From Mycolicibacterium sp. BiH015 (lineage in GTDB: Bacteria; Actinomycetota; Actinomycetes; Mycobacteriales; Mycobacteriaceae): a DNA stretch of 64,000 bases. Positions 38,998-47,227 of the stretch are shown one piece after another. The notes beneath the pieces are model-generated. The model did not search any database, had not been told where the DNA came from, and worked only from the letters and a program-made list of their open reading frames with translations. The position numbers and the translations under genes are program-made. Each line of letters starts with the position of its first letter. The first letter of the stretch is position 1. Location of the stretch: the NCBI RefSeq assembly GCF_027706845.1, contig NZ_JAQGCZ010000003.1, positions 248,001 to 312,000 on the forward strand, in the 5' to 3' direction.

Positions 38998-40260
38998 TCA
39001 CGCCGTCTTCTGGTCGTTTTCCTCGGCCCCAGTCGCCAGAGCGGCTAGAGCGTAGGCAGAGATTCTATCGGCCATTTCCTTGCCGTTGGTCGTTGATCGG
39101 TCGATGTAGTCGATGTGAACTTGCTTGGACTTGTGGCCGGTGCGCGCCATGTTCTCTTTCATCGGCAGACCCGCGTGATTGCCCAATGTTGTGGCGAAGT
39201 GGCGCAGACTGTGCGGACTCACGTCAGCACGTTTCAGGGCACCTTTGGCCGCTCTCTTGAGAACGTTGTCATTGAAGCTGCACGGATTCAGATGACCGCA
39301 ACCCTTGTCATCGCGCAGAACAGGACCAAACAACAGGGCTTCGGGATCGATGGGCAGAGAATCCAACAGAGTCAGAATCTCCCCACGGATGAGAGCTGGA
39401 ATATCAATGCGCCGTTGATCTTCGGTCTTCGTTGTCGAGATTTTGCAGTTGGGCCGATGCGTGACACCACGGTCTACTCTGAGAATTTCAGGGATGCAAC
39501 GCTTTACAGAGCTACCGTCAGGCATGACGATAGTTTCCTTGGTTTTCGACATGACAACGTCTTTGCGTCGTAGCTCCACTAGCTCACCGATTCGCGGCCC
39601 ACCACAGAACGCAGCGATGAGAACCAAAAATCTGAACTGCCAATACTTGTCTTGCTTGCCTAGCCAATCAGCCATTGCAAACACGTCATTGACCGTAAGA
39701 GGTTCGCCCTTGGGTTTCGGCACCACAGAGGTAGCGCCCTTAATCGTGCAGGGCGTGGCTAGTAGTAGGCCATCTTCTACAGCAGTCGCACAAATGAGGC
39801 TCAAGACAACGTAGGCGTGAGCATTGCGCGTCGGGTAGTCCGAATCAAGCGAGGAAAACCAATCGCGCACAACCTGACGTGACAGATCTTTAACCGCAAC
39901 ACTGCCGATTGTCGGAACTATCAGCCGCTCCCATTTGTCCAGATAGAGCGCACGGCTGGACTCTTTGAGACTCCGTTGCTCCAAAACTTTCGCGCCATAG
40001 GTACCAAGCGTGAGCGCTGTTGCCCGTTTCTCATTCTCGCGCTCTTTGATGCTGCGCCAACGTTCGTTGGACCCTACGCAGCGGTCTAGATAGATTTTCT
40101 CATTCAACAGCCACGCTTCTGCACTCATTTTGTCAGTGAACGTCTTGGGTGCGTAGTGACGTTTCAAGTCAGGACCGATGAAGCTGGCCTGATAGCTCGT
40201 TTTGCGTGTCCGCTGCTTTTTGATCGATCCCCACGCCCGGTGATTCTTCCGCCCGCTCAT
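38998..40260 (-). CDS. int: Tyrosine-type phage integrase
   Basis: 420 residues. An N-terminal arm-binding and SAM-like core-binding part (about 1-180) precedes the catalytic domain with the tetrad visible: R223 in GGPRIGELVEL, HSLRH (H350, R353), H376 in TGHKS, and the nucleophile Y385 in HIDYIDRS. It recombines the attP with attB at the priA 3' end. It is the last gene of a minus-strand trio with four-base overlaps and lies toward attR, as in phiRv2-like elements. Confidence 0.93.
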   Translation of the reverse strand: MSGRKNHRAWGSIKKQRTRKTSYQASFIGPDLKRHYAPKTFTDKMSAEAWLLNEKIYLDRCVGSNERWRSIKERENEKRATALTLGTYGAKVLEQRSLKESSRALYLDKWERLIVPTIGSVAVKDLSRQVVRDWFSSLDSDYPTRNAHAYVVLSLICATAVEDGLLLATPCTIKGATSVVPKPKGEPLTVNDVFAMADWLGKQDKYWQFRFLVLIAAFCGGPRIGELVELRRKDVVMSKTKETIVMPDGSSVKRCIPEILRVDRGVTHRPNCKISTTKTEDQRRIDIPALIRGEILTLLDSLPIDPEALLFGPVLRDDKGCGHLNPCSFNDNVLKRAAKGALKRADVSPHSLRHFATTLGNHAGLPMKENMARTGHKSKQVHIDYIDRSTTNGKEMADRISAYALAALATGAEENDQKTA

Positions 40261-40490
40261 GTGTTTTTCCGCTCCGCTTCGGTGAAGGCCTCATCGAGAG
40301 CCGCCATGGCGACTGACTCGACATCTGTGCCCTGCTGTTCTGCAGCGAGTTCCCATTTCGCGCGTTGATCAGGCGGGATCGTCAAATCGACTGTTTTTCC
40401 GTCGTCGTTGAACTTCACTATCGCAAGAGCGTCGTCAACGATGAGCGAGTATTCGTCGCCGTCGCCATGTTCGAGTTTGATGATGCTCAT
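40257..40490 (-). CDS. Ribbon-helix-helix-like small protein
   Basis: 77 residues. The tail KTVDLTIPPDQRAKWELAAEQQGTDVESVAMAALDEAF reads as strand-helix-helix, the RHH DNA-binding pattern of small repressors and antitoxins; the N-terminal part (KLEHGDGDEYSLIVDDALAIVKF) is beta-rich. ATG overlaps the upstream 86-aa gene, and its stop overlaps the integrase start (ATGA). It may repress the integrase operon or act as an antitoxin; not established. Confidence 0.6.
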   Translation of the reverse strand: MSIIKLEHGDGDEYSLIVDDALAIVKFNDDGKTVDLTIPPDQRAKWELAAEQQGTDVESVAMAALDEAFTEAERKNT

Positions 40491-40747
40491 CTTCTCCCCT
40501 GCTCTCCCCCGTAGATGGCCCCATGACGCTCTAGATAGGTCGCAAACACGTGTTCAGCCGTCGCAACTAGCCCCTGATCAATCTGCGGAAAAGAGTCCGC
40601 GACAGCTCCTAGGGCGTCGACAACGTCAGCGCTCAATCGATACCGAGGATCAGGCCATTGCCCTAGTTGCACCGAGTCTTTCAGTGCGGCTGCGAAATTC
40701 TGGCGTAGATCAGCTTGTGAGGATGGAATCTGGCGATCAGTCTGCAT
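40487..40747 (-). CDS. Small helical protein upstream of integrase, 86 aa
   Basis: First gene of the trio leading to the integrase. Helical (PSSQADLRQNFAAALKDSV; LVATAEHVFATYLERHG). No toxin motif is recognised. The ATG at 40747 lacks a strong ribosome-binding site. With the following RHH-like gene it could be a toxin-antitoxin or a two-part regulator of integration; both readings are open. Confidence 0.5.
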   Translation of the reverse strand: MQTDRQIPSSQADLRQNFAAALKDSVQLGQWPDPRYRLSADVVDALGAVADSFPQIDQGLVATAEHVFATYLERHGAIYGGEQGRR

Positions 40748-40849
40748 CGCAACACAACCTCTGATTAAGTAGCAAACGAATATTTCTCACAGTCGCGTCC
40801 TAGCCTCTCTTTGCACCCCAGCGCCCTGACCATTGTGTTTGCCCCCGCC

Positions 40850-40869
40850 TACCTATCCGTTACCTATGC
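40850..40869 (+). repeat. Arm-site pair R: TACCTATCC and TACCTATGC, 11-bp period
   Basis: Copies at 40850-40858 and 40861-40869, 107 bp inside attR. Same orientation and spacing as the left and middle pairs. Confidence 0.65.
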
Positions 40870-40929
40870 GGGATGGGTAGAGCTGCGCGAAACCACACAA
40901 CCTAAGTGTACGCCTGATCTGCGTAATCC

Positions 40930-40942
40930 GTTGTCAGACAAC
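40930..40942. promoter_or_regulatory. Palindrome GTTGTC-A-GACAAC near attR
   Basis: Six-base perfect arms around one base, 34 bp from the attR core. Could be a regulator or integration-protein site. Confidence 0.35.
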
Positions 40943-40971
40943 AGAATCAATGGTCAGGGAAAGTTTGCTGG

Positions 40972-42972
40972 CTAGCCTATGTGCAACGGGTCGATCTGGA
41001 TGCGAACCGGCGCCTGGTCGTGGCGCGCGCTCTGCACCGCCGTCGCGCGGCGCAACGCCGCAGCCAACTCCAGCCCTCCGTGCCGCGGGACCCGGACCAG
41101 CATTCTGCTCACCGGGGCGTCGGCCGCCATGCCCGCGGGTCTGCGCACGCCGAGCGGGAGATCGACCGGCCCCAGCACATCGGCAGCGTCGGGTAGCGTC
41201 GCGGCGCTCAGCAACGCGTTCACCGCGGCGGGTGCACCGTCGATTGCCGCGATGTGCACGGCGGGCGGCAATCCGACCTCTGCCCGCGCGCCCAGTTCGG
41301 CGTCGGCATGACCGACCGGGTCCCAACGGATCAGCGCCTGCACCGTCGGAATCGCGGACTCGGCGACGACGGCGACCACCCCACCCTCGGTGCGGCTGCG
41401 GACCAGCGCGGCGGCCGCCATCCACCGCCGCAGCGTGTCCTCCGCGGCGCGCAGGTCCTGCCGCCCGAGAAGTGCCCAACTGTCCAGCAGCAGGGCGGCG
41501 CCGTAGCCTCCCGCCGCGGCCGGCTCCACCCCCGGCGTCGCCACCACGACGGCCGCTCGTCCGGGCACCGAGGCGACGACATCGTCGCCGCCGGAGGTGA
41601 CGACCTGGGCCCCGGGGAACGCACGTCCGAGTTCCTCGGCCGTACGGCGGGCCCCGACGACGACGGCCCGCACGGCGTCGGACCCGCATCGGGAACAGCG
41701 CAGGGCCAACTCCTCGCGGCCGCACCATCGGCACACCGCGCCGGGGGCGTCGCGGCCGGGCAGCGACAGCGGACCCGTGCAGTGTCTGCAGCGGGCGACG
41801 GTGCGGCATTTGGCGCAGGACAGGGCAGGCACGTAGCCGCGACGCGGCACCTGGACAAGGACCGGCGCATCGGCGGCCAGCGCCGCGCGGGCCGCGTCCA
41901 GAGCGACGGTCGGCAGACGTGCGGTGCGTGCGGCGGCGTCGCGCTCATGCGCAAACGCGCTGTCCTCCAACGCGATCACGCGGGGAGCGTGCGCCCGGAC
42001 CGTCTGCCTGGTGGCGGTCAGGTCATGCGCCCAGCCGCTACGTACGAGTGCCTGCGCTTCCGCCGTGCGCGCGTAGCCGCCGATCATCGCCGCGCACCGC
42101 AGCTGATGAGCACGCAGCATCGCGACCTCGCGGGCGTGCGGATACGGTGCACGGGGCTCGGTCAGTGAGTCGTCACCGTCGTCCCACAGCATCACCAGGC
42201 CCAGGTCCGCCACCGGGGCGAAACCGGCGCTGCGGGTGCCGATCACGAAACGACCCTGGCCGCGCAGGACCGAGAGCCAGCGCCGGTACCGCTCCGCAGG
42301 ACCGAGCCCGGCCGACAGCGCCACCACCCTTGCGCCGTCGACGCGGTCGACGGCGGCGGCGTAGAGCAGGTCGACGTCGCGCTGATCCGGCACCACGGCC
42401 AGCACCCCGCGGCCTCCGTTCACCGTGACGGCCGCCGCCTCGGCCAATCTCTGTGGCCAGGATTCGCCAGGAAGCGCCTGCCAGACCGCGCGTGCGGCAC
42501 GGGCGTCCCCCAGCGCCGCGATGAACTGGGCTCCCCCGCTGTAGGCGCCCCAAGCAGAGGTGTCGACGTTTTTGGGGCACAACGGCTCCAGCGATTCTGG
42601 GACCCGTTTCTCGACGCCGGCATGCCGCGGAGGGACGGCCAACCGGAGGACATCGGCACGGGTTCCGGCATAGCGGGCCGCCACCGCGTCGACCAGCCTG
42701 CGCACGTCGTGGGTCAGCACGCCCTCTGCCGAAACGACCTTCTCCAACCAGCCGAGCTTGCCGACATGGTCGGTTTCCGAACGTCTTTCGAGCACGAACG
42801 CATCGACGAGCCTGCCGTGAAACCGCACTTTGACGCGAACCCCCGGCTGCGCGTCGTCGGATTGCTCCGACGACACCTGGTAGTCGAACTCCCGGTCGAG
42901 GTGCGGAACCGTCAGCATCGGCAGGACACGGGCGATCGGCTCGTGTTCGGCGGGCTCTCGGATGCTCGTCAC
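40972..42972 (-). CDS. priA: Primosomal protein N' (PriA), actinobacterial form; 3' end rebuilt by the element
   Basis: 666 residues from GTG 42972. The 3'-binding domain, winged helix and zinc-binding cysteines are visible ([29 protein letters not shown]). The helicase lobes are degenerate: there is no GxxGSGKT Walker A and the DEEH box reads LWDDGDDS, as usual for actinobacterial PriA, so it is probably not an active helicase. It is coupled to yhhN (GTGA). The final codons ...PLHIG* cross the attachment core: the original GGG TGA was replaced by GGC TAG, leaving the protein unchanged. Confidence 0.93.
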   Translation of the reverse strand: MTSIREPAEHEPIARVLPMLTVPHLDREFDYQVSSEQSDDAQPGVRVKVRFHGRLVDAFVLERRSETDHVGKLGWLEKVVSAEGVLTHDVRRLVDAVAARYAGTRADVLRLAVPPRHAGVEKRVPESLEPLCPKNVDTSAWGAYSGGAQFIAALGDARAARAVWQALPGESWPQRLAEAAAVTVNGGRGVLAVVPDQRDVDLLYAAAVDRVDGARVVALSAGLGPAERYRRWLSVLRGQGRFVIGTRSAGFAPVADLGLVMLWDDGDDSLTEPRAPYPHAREVAMLRAHQLRCAAMIGGYARTAEAQALVRSGWAHDLTATRQTVRAHAPRVIALEDSAFAHERDAAARTARLPTVALDAARAALAADAPVLVQVPRRGYVPALSCAKCRTVARCRHCTGPLSLPGRDAPGAVCRWCGREELALRCSRCGSDAVRAVVVGARRTAEELGRAFPGAQVVTSGGDDVVASVPGRAAVVVATPGVEPAAAGGYGAALLLDSWALLGRQDLRAAEDTLRRWMAAAALVRSRTEGGVVAVVAESAIPTVQALIRWDPVGHADAELGARAEVGLPPAVHIAAIDGAPAAVNALLSAATLPDAADVLGPVDLPLGVRRPAGMAADAPVSRMLVRVPRHGGLELAAALRRATAVQSARHDQAPVRIQIDPLHIG
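40976..40998. repeat. attR: right copy of the 23-bp attachment core
   Basis: Identical to 29334-29356. Here the repeat forms the true end of priA. The bases beyond it on the element side (40972-40975) add GGC TAG, so the element supplies the last glycine codon's final bases and a new stop. Confidence 0.92.
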
Positions 42973-43667
42973 AGCGCAGGTGTAGCAGACGGCACAGACG
43001 CCCTGCCGAACAGCAAACCCGCCGTGATCAGCAGCAGCGATGCCGCGTAGGCCCACCAGATCGGCACGGCCAGCAGCTCTGATCCGAGAACGAACTTGCT
43101 GATGCCGATCATCGCGTCCGACACGGCGAAGCACACCGCCCCGAGCGCCGTCCACGGGGTCGGCAGGTCCGCCAGCAGTGCCACGCTGACCATCGCACCC
43201 AGCACGGCGATGTAAACCGTCACCGGCAGCGCCATCCCCTGCTCGAGCAACCGCGGCCAGAACCACACCAGCAGTGCCGCGCACACAGCCACCATTGCGG
43301 CGACCGCGGCAAGCCGCCCAGGAGATCGGGTGGTCAACGGCAGCAGGGCCGCGAGGAAACACACGTGGGCGACGAGGAACGCGGCGAGCCCCAACACGAA
43401 CGACGGCTCCCACCACGGCATCGCCAGCAGGAAGTCACCCGCGGCGGAGAACAGCAGCGCCGCGACCAGCCAGGTCCGCTCGCGCGCGATGCGGTGGGTG
43501 AGTGCCGCACCGGCCAGCAGGACGGCGGCGGTGGCCTTGACCGCGGGCTGCAGCGCGAACTGTCCGGTGAGCTCCGCCCCTGCGGGCACCCGGGTCGCGG
43601 TTAGGATGAGGAACGCGCCGTAGCCGGCCGCGACGATCGCAGCGGCCACCCACAGCGTGCGTGTCAT
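42969..43667 (-). CDS. YhhN/TMEM86-family membrane protein (lysoplasmalogenase-like)
   Basis: 232 residues with about eight membrane helices: [49 protein letters not shown] and the [17 protein letters not shown] segment, where the two conserved aspartates of the family sit. Eukaryotic and Legionella members hydrolyse lysoplasmalogen; the mycobacterial substrate is unknown. ATG 43667 has TAAGTT seven bases upstream (leaderless), which supports it over TTG 43676. Overlaps the priA start. Confidence 0.87.
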   Translation of the reverse strand: MTRTLWVAAAIVAAGYGAFLILTATRVPAGAELTGQFALQPAVKATAAVLLAGAALTHRIARERTWLVAALLFSAAGDFLLAMPWWEPSFVLGLAAFLVAHVCFLAALLPLTTRSPGRLAAVAAMVAVCAALLVWFWPRLLEQGMALPVTVYIAVLGAMVSVALLADLPTPWTALGAVCFAVSDAMIGISKFVLGSELLAVPIWWAYAASLLLITAGLLFGRASVPSATPAL

Positions 43668-43674
43668 GGGGAGC

Positions 43675-43680
43675 AACTTA
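43675..43680 (-). promoter_or_regulatory. Candidate -10 box (TAAGTT) of yhhN-priA
   Basis: Seven bases separate it from the ATG at 43667; predicts a leaderless transcript. Confidence 0.4.
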
Positions 43681-43716
43681 CTAAATTCATCAGATCTGGC
43701 TGGGGGGCTGCTCTGA

Positions 43717-43722
43717 TAGGTT
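43717..43722 (+). promoter_or_regulatory. Candidate -10 box (TAGGTT) of the acyltransferase-like gene
   Basis: Eight bases separate it from the ATG at 43731; predicts a leaderless or near-leaderless transcript. Confidence 0.35.
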
Positions 43723-43730
43723 CACGAACA

Positions 43731-44975
43731 ATGCCCACGTCTGGACGGAGCCCGCAATCTGGCACCGTCCGGGTCGCGACACTCGATGTGCAGCACAGCT
43801 ACCGGCGATCGGCGGTCGTGCTCGGCCCCGTGGACGTCCCACCGCTCGACGTGCTCACCGCCCGGTTCGCCGCGATGGCAGCAGCCGGCCCCCAGGCCAG
43901 GATCGGTCTGCAGCCGTCCACCACCAGCACCCGCTGGCGGTACACGTCCGGGCTGACCGGTGAGGTGTTCGCCACCACGACCCGTCCCCCGGGCGCCGAT
44001 CCGCTCGCGCTGTTGTCCACGCTGCGCCGGCGCCCGGGCGCCGGAATCCGGATCCTGGCGGGCGGAGACTACCTCGCGGTCGACTTCAGCCACGGTCTCG
44101 GCGAGGTACCGCTACTGGAACTGCTGGTCGGTGTCCTGCTCGGCGCGGTCGATCCCGACGAGGACGCGGTGTGGGCGCCGTACCGGCACCGCGTCTCACC
44201 GCTTCTCGTCGCGGGCGCGCGCGCGATCGGCGGTGGACCACAACGGCTGCTGCCCCTGTGGAGGCAGCATCGCCGGAACTCTGCGCAGCACCGCGGGATT
44301 CAGGACTCCGGAAGTGCCGACATCGCGCCGTCGCCTGCGACCCGCGTCGCGCGGGTCCCGGCCGATGTCGTGACCGACCTTCGCCGCCAACGTGATTCGA
44401 TTCTGTCCGGCGTCAGCATGTTCGCCCTCTACACCTGCGCCCTGCACGAGGCTTTCGCCGCAGCGGGATTCGACGTCGACCCGACGGTGACGCTCCCCTT
44501 CGATGTGCGGCGCTATCTGCCGCAGGGCTGGAGCACGCTCGCGTCGTTCTCCGCAGGGCTCGACTTCCGGCTGGATCGCGACTGCGGCCCGCGCGGCCTG
44601 CAGGCCGAGATGGCCGCGGCGGCACAGATGGCACGGCCGGTCGCCAACCTGGTGGCTGCCACGGCGAAGATGCGCATGGCGATGCGCTCGGGGCGTCATC
44701 CACAGTGGCTCGTCCCCGCCCGTCGCCGGGTGCAGCTGCTGCACTCCAGTATCGGAAACGTTCCGCAGGGACGGTGGTCGTTCAGCGACCCTGCGCGCGC
44801 CGGCATCATGGTGGCCAGTGACCCGGTCAGCCCGTGCGGGGTCACGGTCACGACGGCCTCGGTCCTGGGTTCGCTGTGGTTGACCGCCGAATTCCACGAC
44901 ACCTTGTTCGACGCCGAAAAGATCGGCGCCGCACTGGATTCGGTATCCGAACACGCGTCGCTGCTGCTGCGTTAG
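43731..44975 (+). CDS. Condensation-domain/acyltransferase-like protein
   Basis: 414 residues. The segment AVDFSHGLGEVPLLELLVGVL near residue 115 recalls the HxxxD(G) active-site loop of NRPS condensation domains, PapA and alcohol acyltransferases, although the exact histidine-aspartate spacing is altered (HGLGE). The N-terminal half (YRRSAVVLGPVDVPPLDVLTARF) and the LQLLHSSIGNVPQGRW, VTVTTASVLGSLWLTAEF C-terminal segments fit a CoA-dependent acyltransferase fold. It faces the glycan operon, with stop codons overlapping, and might acylate its product. Substrate unknown. Confidence 0.6.
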   Translation: MPTSGRSPQSGTVRVATLDVQHSYRRSAVVLGPVDVPPLDVLTARFAAMAAAGPQARIGLQPSTTSTRWRYTSGLTGEVFATTTRPPGADPLALLSTLRRRPGAGIRILAGGDYLAVDFSHGLGEVPLLELLVGVLLGAVDPDEDAVWAPYRHRVSPLLVAGARAIGGGPQRLLPLWRQHRRNSAQHRGIQDSGSADIAPSPATRVARVPADVVTDLRRQRDSILSGVSMFALYTCALHEAFAAAGFDVDPTVTLPFDVRRYLPQGWSTLASFSAGLDFRLDRDCGPRGLQAEMAAAAQMARPVANLVAATAKMRMAMRSGRHPQWLVPARRRVQLLHSSIGNVPQGRWSFSDPARAGIMVASDPVSPCGVTVTTASVLGSLWLTAEFHDTLFDAEKIGAALDSVSEHASLLLR

Positions 44976-47227
44976 GGCCCGCCGCGCTCCTCCGGCGCCT
45001 GGTCCTCGTCGACGCTGCGCCACACTTTCGTTTCGCCGTTCTCGTAGATCAACGTCCACCGCGGCGTTCGGCTCAGATACTCCTCGACGTCGTCGACGGC
45101 GTCGGGGCGGAAGTCGCCGTAGTACCGGATCGCCTTGTTGGATTGCTCGCTGAAGACCATGTAGACGACTGAGGCGCCCTCGGTGATGTCGGTGTCCAGA
45201 GCCTTCAGATCCTCTTCGTCGGGAAATGTTGCCTTGCGCTCGGCCACAGTCGGGTTCGACGGATTCCACAGGGCATAGTTGAGAGGTTCATCGAAGTACG
45301 GGTTGAACAGGGTGAGGTCGACGTAGCTGGCGTTGAGCCGCGTCGGCATGCCCCCGAGACGTACCATGACGACGCGGGTACGCAGATCGGCGTCCCTCGT
45401 GAGGGTCTCCATCAGGTCGATCTGAGGCCGGGTCTCGAAAACCAGCGGCCACAGCGCCACGTAACCATGCAGCCCCGCCACCGACGCACCGGTGACGCCG
45501 AGGACCGCTGCCGTGCGGGCGGGCAGGCGGGCGCGGCCCCTGACCCCGTCGATAGCCGCCACCACCGCAGGAGCGATCAGCAGCGCACATCCGAGAATGG
45601 AGTACAGGTACACCCGGAAGATCGCCTCGCCACCGTAGCTCTGCCCCAGCAGCAGCCCGAATGAGCTGAACGCCAGGATCGCCAGAGTCAGGACAGGTCG
45701 CTTGCGACGCCAGGTCCACACGGCGCACGCAAAGGCGCTGACCACCACCACCACCGTCAGACCGCGCACCACCGTCGCCGTGAAGTCCCTGGCGGGCAAC
45801 CCCGAGGCGACGACATTGGTGGCCGCGTTTTCTATCGGGCTCCCACCGGAGAACAGCCCGTAGGGTGCCACCGCTTCCAGGTTGAGCAGCAGGTAGCAGC
45901 CGGCGATCAGCACCATCACCAAGGCCACCCACCGGGGTTTGGCCCGCTTGAACAGGCACAGCGCACACGTTGCGCCGATCGCCCAGAACGGCGTGAGTTG
46001 ATGCGTCGGCACGGTCGCCGCGAACACAGGGATGGCGAGGACGCCGCTCGCCCGGCTGCGCGGTGACGCGAGCAGAAGCGCGAACATGCCGAACACCAGC
46101 ACGATGGTCCACGCCTGGGGCGAGAAATAGTCCTGCCCAACCCAATTCACGATCTCCGCGATGAACGCGGCCGTCAGCGCCGTGCGGCGGGACCGGCCGA
46201 TGACGCGGGCAGCGGTGTAGACGGTCAGCGCCATCAGCGCGTGCATCGCCGGCGCGAACACGTGGGCGACGGTCATCGCCGGGATGCCGGTCACGTCGCA
46301 AAACCACGCCCAGGTGGTGAAGAACGCGGCCCACTGCGCGTAGATGTCGGTGCCGTCGGGCTGGATACGTCCGTACACCATGATGTAGTCGACGACGGCC
46401 AGGTGCTTGTAGGTCCAGTCGTAGAGCGGGACTTCGGTGGCCACCACTGTCGTCACCCGGGCGACGATGATCGCCGCCAGCACCGCGATGGCGGCGGGCA
46501 CCAGCTGTCGCTGCCGGACGGCGACCAGCAGCGCCCACGCGCACAGCACGATGGATACGGCCAACAGCGGCCCGGTTTTCGAGAACAGCAGGCCGTAATA
46601 GCTGGCATCCGCACCCGGAAGGTCGGGAACCGCCACCGCCCAGACCACGACGGCGAGCGTGCTGAGAATCAGCGAAAGACGGCTGCCGACAACACTTTTC
46701 CGCAACCAGCGGGGCTGGCCGACCCGACGCCAGTGCCAGCGACGGGCGGCATTCATGATGCTGTCGCGATGCTGGTAGTACCAGTAGACGGTGCTGCCAC
46801 CGACGCCGACCACTTCCGCCCACAGAATCAGGACGGGATTCCAGCGATAGGACCACATCGCGGTGATCGCCACCAGCGTGACGATCGCCATGCCCAGCAC
46901 CGGGACCGTCGAGAGCAGGGCACGGCGCGGAATGCGCACCCAGGTCAGCACCGCGGCGCCCGGTCCGACTGCGATGAACACCACGAGCGCGACCGCGCGG
47001 ACGGCACTCGGAAGCGACATCAGAGCGACGGCTCCGGCCACCGTGCCGACCGCTGCGAGGTCGACCATGCGGACGGGCATGACGGGAATTCGCCGTCTCG
47101 GCGGAGGTTTTCGGTGTGCCGCCGGTTTGCGATGCGCGGGGGGTTCGGGGCGTGCCGTGGAGGACGCTCGGTGACGCGTGGGCGCGTGGGGCGCCACATC
47201 TGCGTGTCGTTCGAGCGTTGCTGTCAT
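44972..47227 (-). CDS. Large multispanning membrane protein of the glycan operon
   Basis: 751 residues. The N-terminus (1-65) is basic and proline-rich (PTRHRASSTARPEPPAHRK). About 14-15 hydrophobic helices follow between 70 and 590, with a long extracytoplasmic loop near YDWTYKHLAVVDYIMVYGRIQPDGTDIYAQWAAFFTTWAW and a soluble C-terminal domain (about 620-751). This resembles GT-C glycosyltransferases or polymerases, but no signature is certain. Last gene of the operon; ATG 47227 overlaps the upstream GT2 stop. The much longer open frame through 48256 lies inside the GT2 gene and is rejected. Confidence 0.8.
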   Translation of the reverse strand: MTATLERHADVAPHAPTRHRASSTARPEPPAHRKPAAHRKPPPRRRIPVMPVRMVDLAAVGTVAGAVALMSLPSAVRAVALVVFIAVGPGAAVLTWVRIPRRALLSTVPVLGMAIVTLVAITAMWSYRWNPVLILWAEVVGVGGSTVYWYYQHRDSIMNAARRWHWRRVGQPRWLRKSVVGSRLSLILSTLAVVVWAVAVPDLPGADASYYGLLFSKTGPLLAVSIVLCAWALLVAVRQRQLVPAAIAVLAAIIVARVTTVVATEVPLYDWTYKHLAVVDYIMVYGRIQPDGTDIYAQWAAFFTTWAWFCDVTGIPAMTVAHVFAPAMHALMALTVYTAARVIGRSRRTALTAAFIAEIVNWVGQDYFSPQAWTIVLVFGMFALLLASPRSRASGVLAIPVFAATVPTHQLTPFWAIGATCALCLFKRAKPRWVALVMVLIAGCYLLLNLEAVAPYGLFSGGSPIENAATNVVASGLPARDFTATVVRGLTVVVVVSAFACAVWTWRRKRPVLTLAILAFSSFGLLLGQSYGGEAIFRVYLYSILGCALLIAPAVVAAIDGVRGRARLPARTAAVLGVTGASVAGLHGYVALWPLVFETRPQIDLMETLTRDADLRTRVVMVRLGGMPTRLNASYVDLTLFNPYFDEPLNYALWNPSNPTVAERKATFPDEEDLKALDTDITEGASVVYMVFSEQSNKAIRYYGDFRPDAVDDVEEYLSRTPRWTLIYENGETKVWRSVDEDQAPEERGGP

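Larger units (their letters stand above)
29334..40975. mobile_element. 11.64-kb integrated element, probable phage satellite, at the priA 3' end
   Basis: Bounded by perfect 23-bp repeats and with lower GC than the flanks. It carries, left to right: a 97-aa gene and an excisionase-like gene (+), a HEPN-like gene (-), a secreted DUF732-like gene (+), a 213-aa gene (+), a capsid-led three-gene operon (-), an AlpA-like regulator and a 228-aa gene (+), a PrimPol replication protein (+), iteron-like repeats, a 60-aa gene and a terminase-small-like gene (+), then tyrosine integrase preceded by two small genes (-). Lacking portal, large terminase, protease and tail genes, it cannot be an autonomous phage. 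It resembles phiRv1/phiRv2 of M. tuberculosis in size and gene types. Confidence 0.9.

Noticed and set aside
29334..40975. A full prophage
   Set aside because: Too small, with no portal, large terminase, protease, tail or lysis genes seen in any frame.
29334..40998. A tRNA gene as the integration target
   Set aside because: The 23-bp core falls in the priA coding end; no tRNA-like sequence is near either junction.
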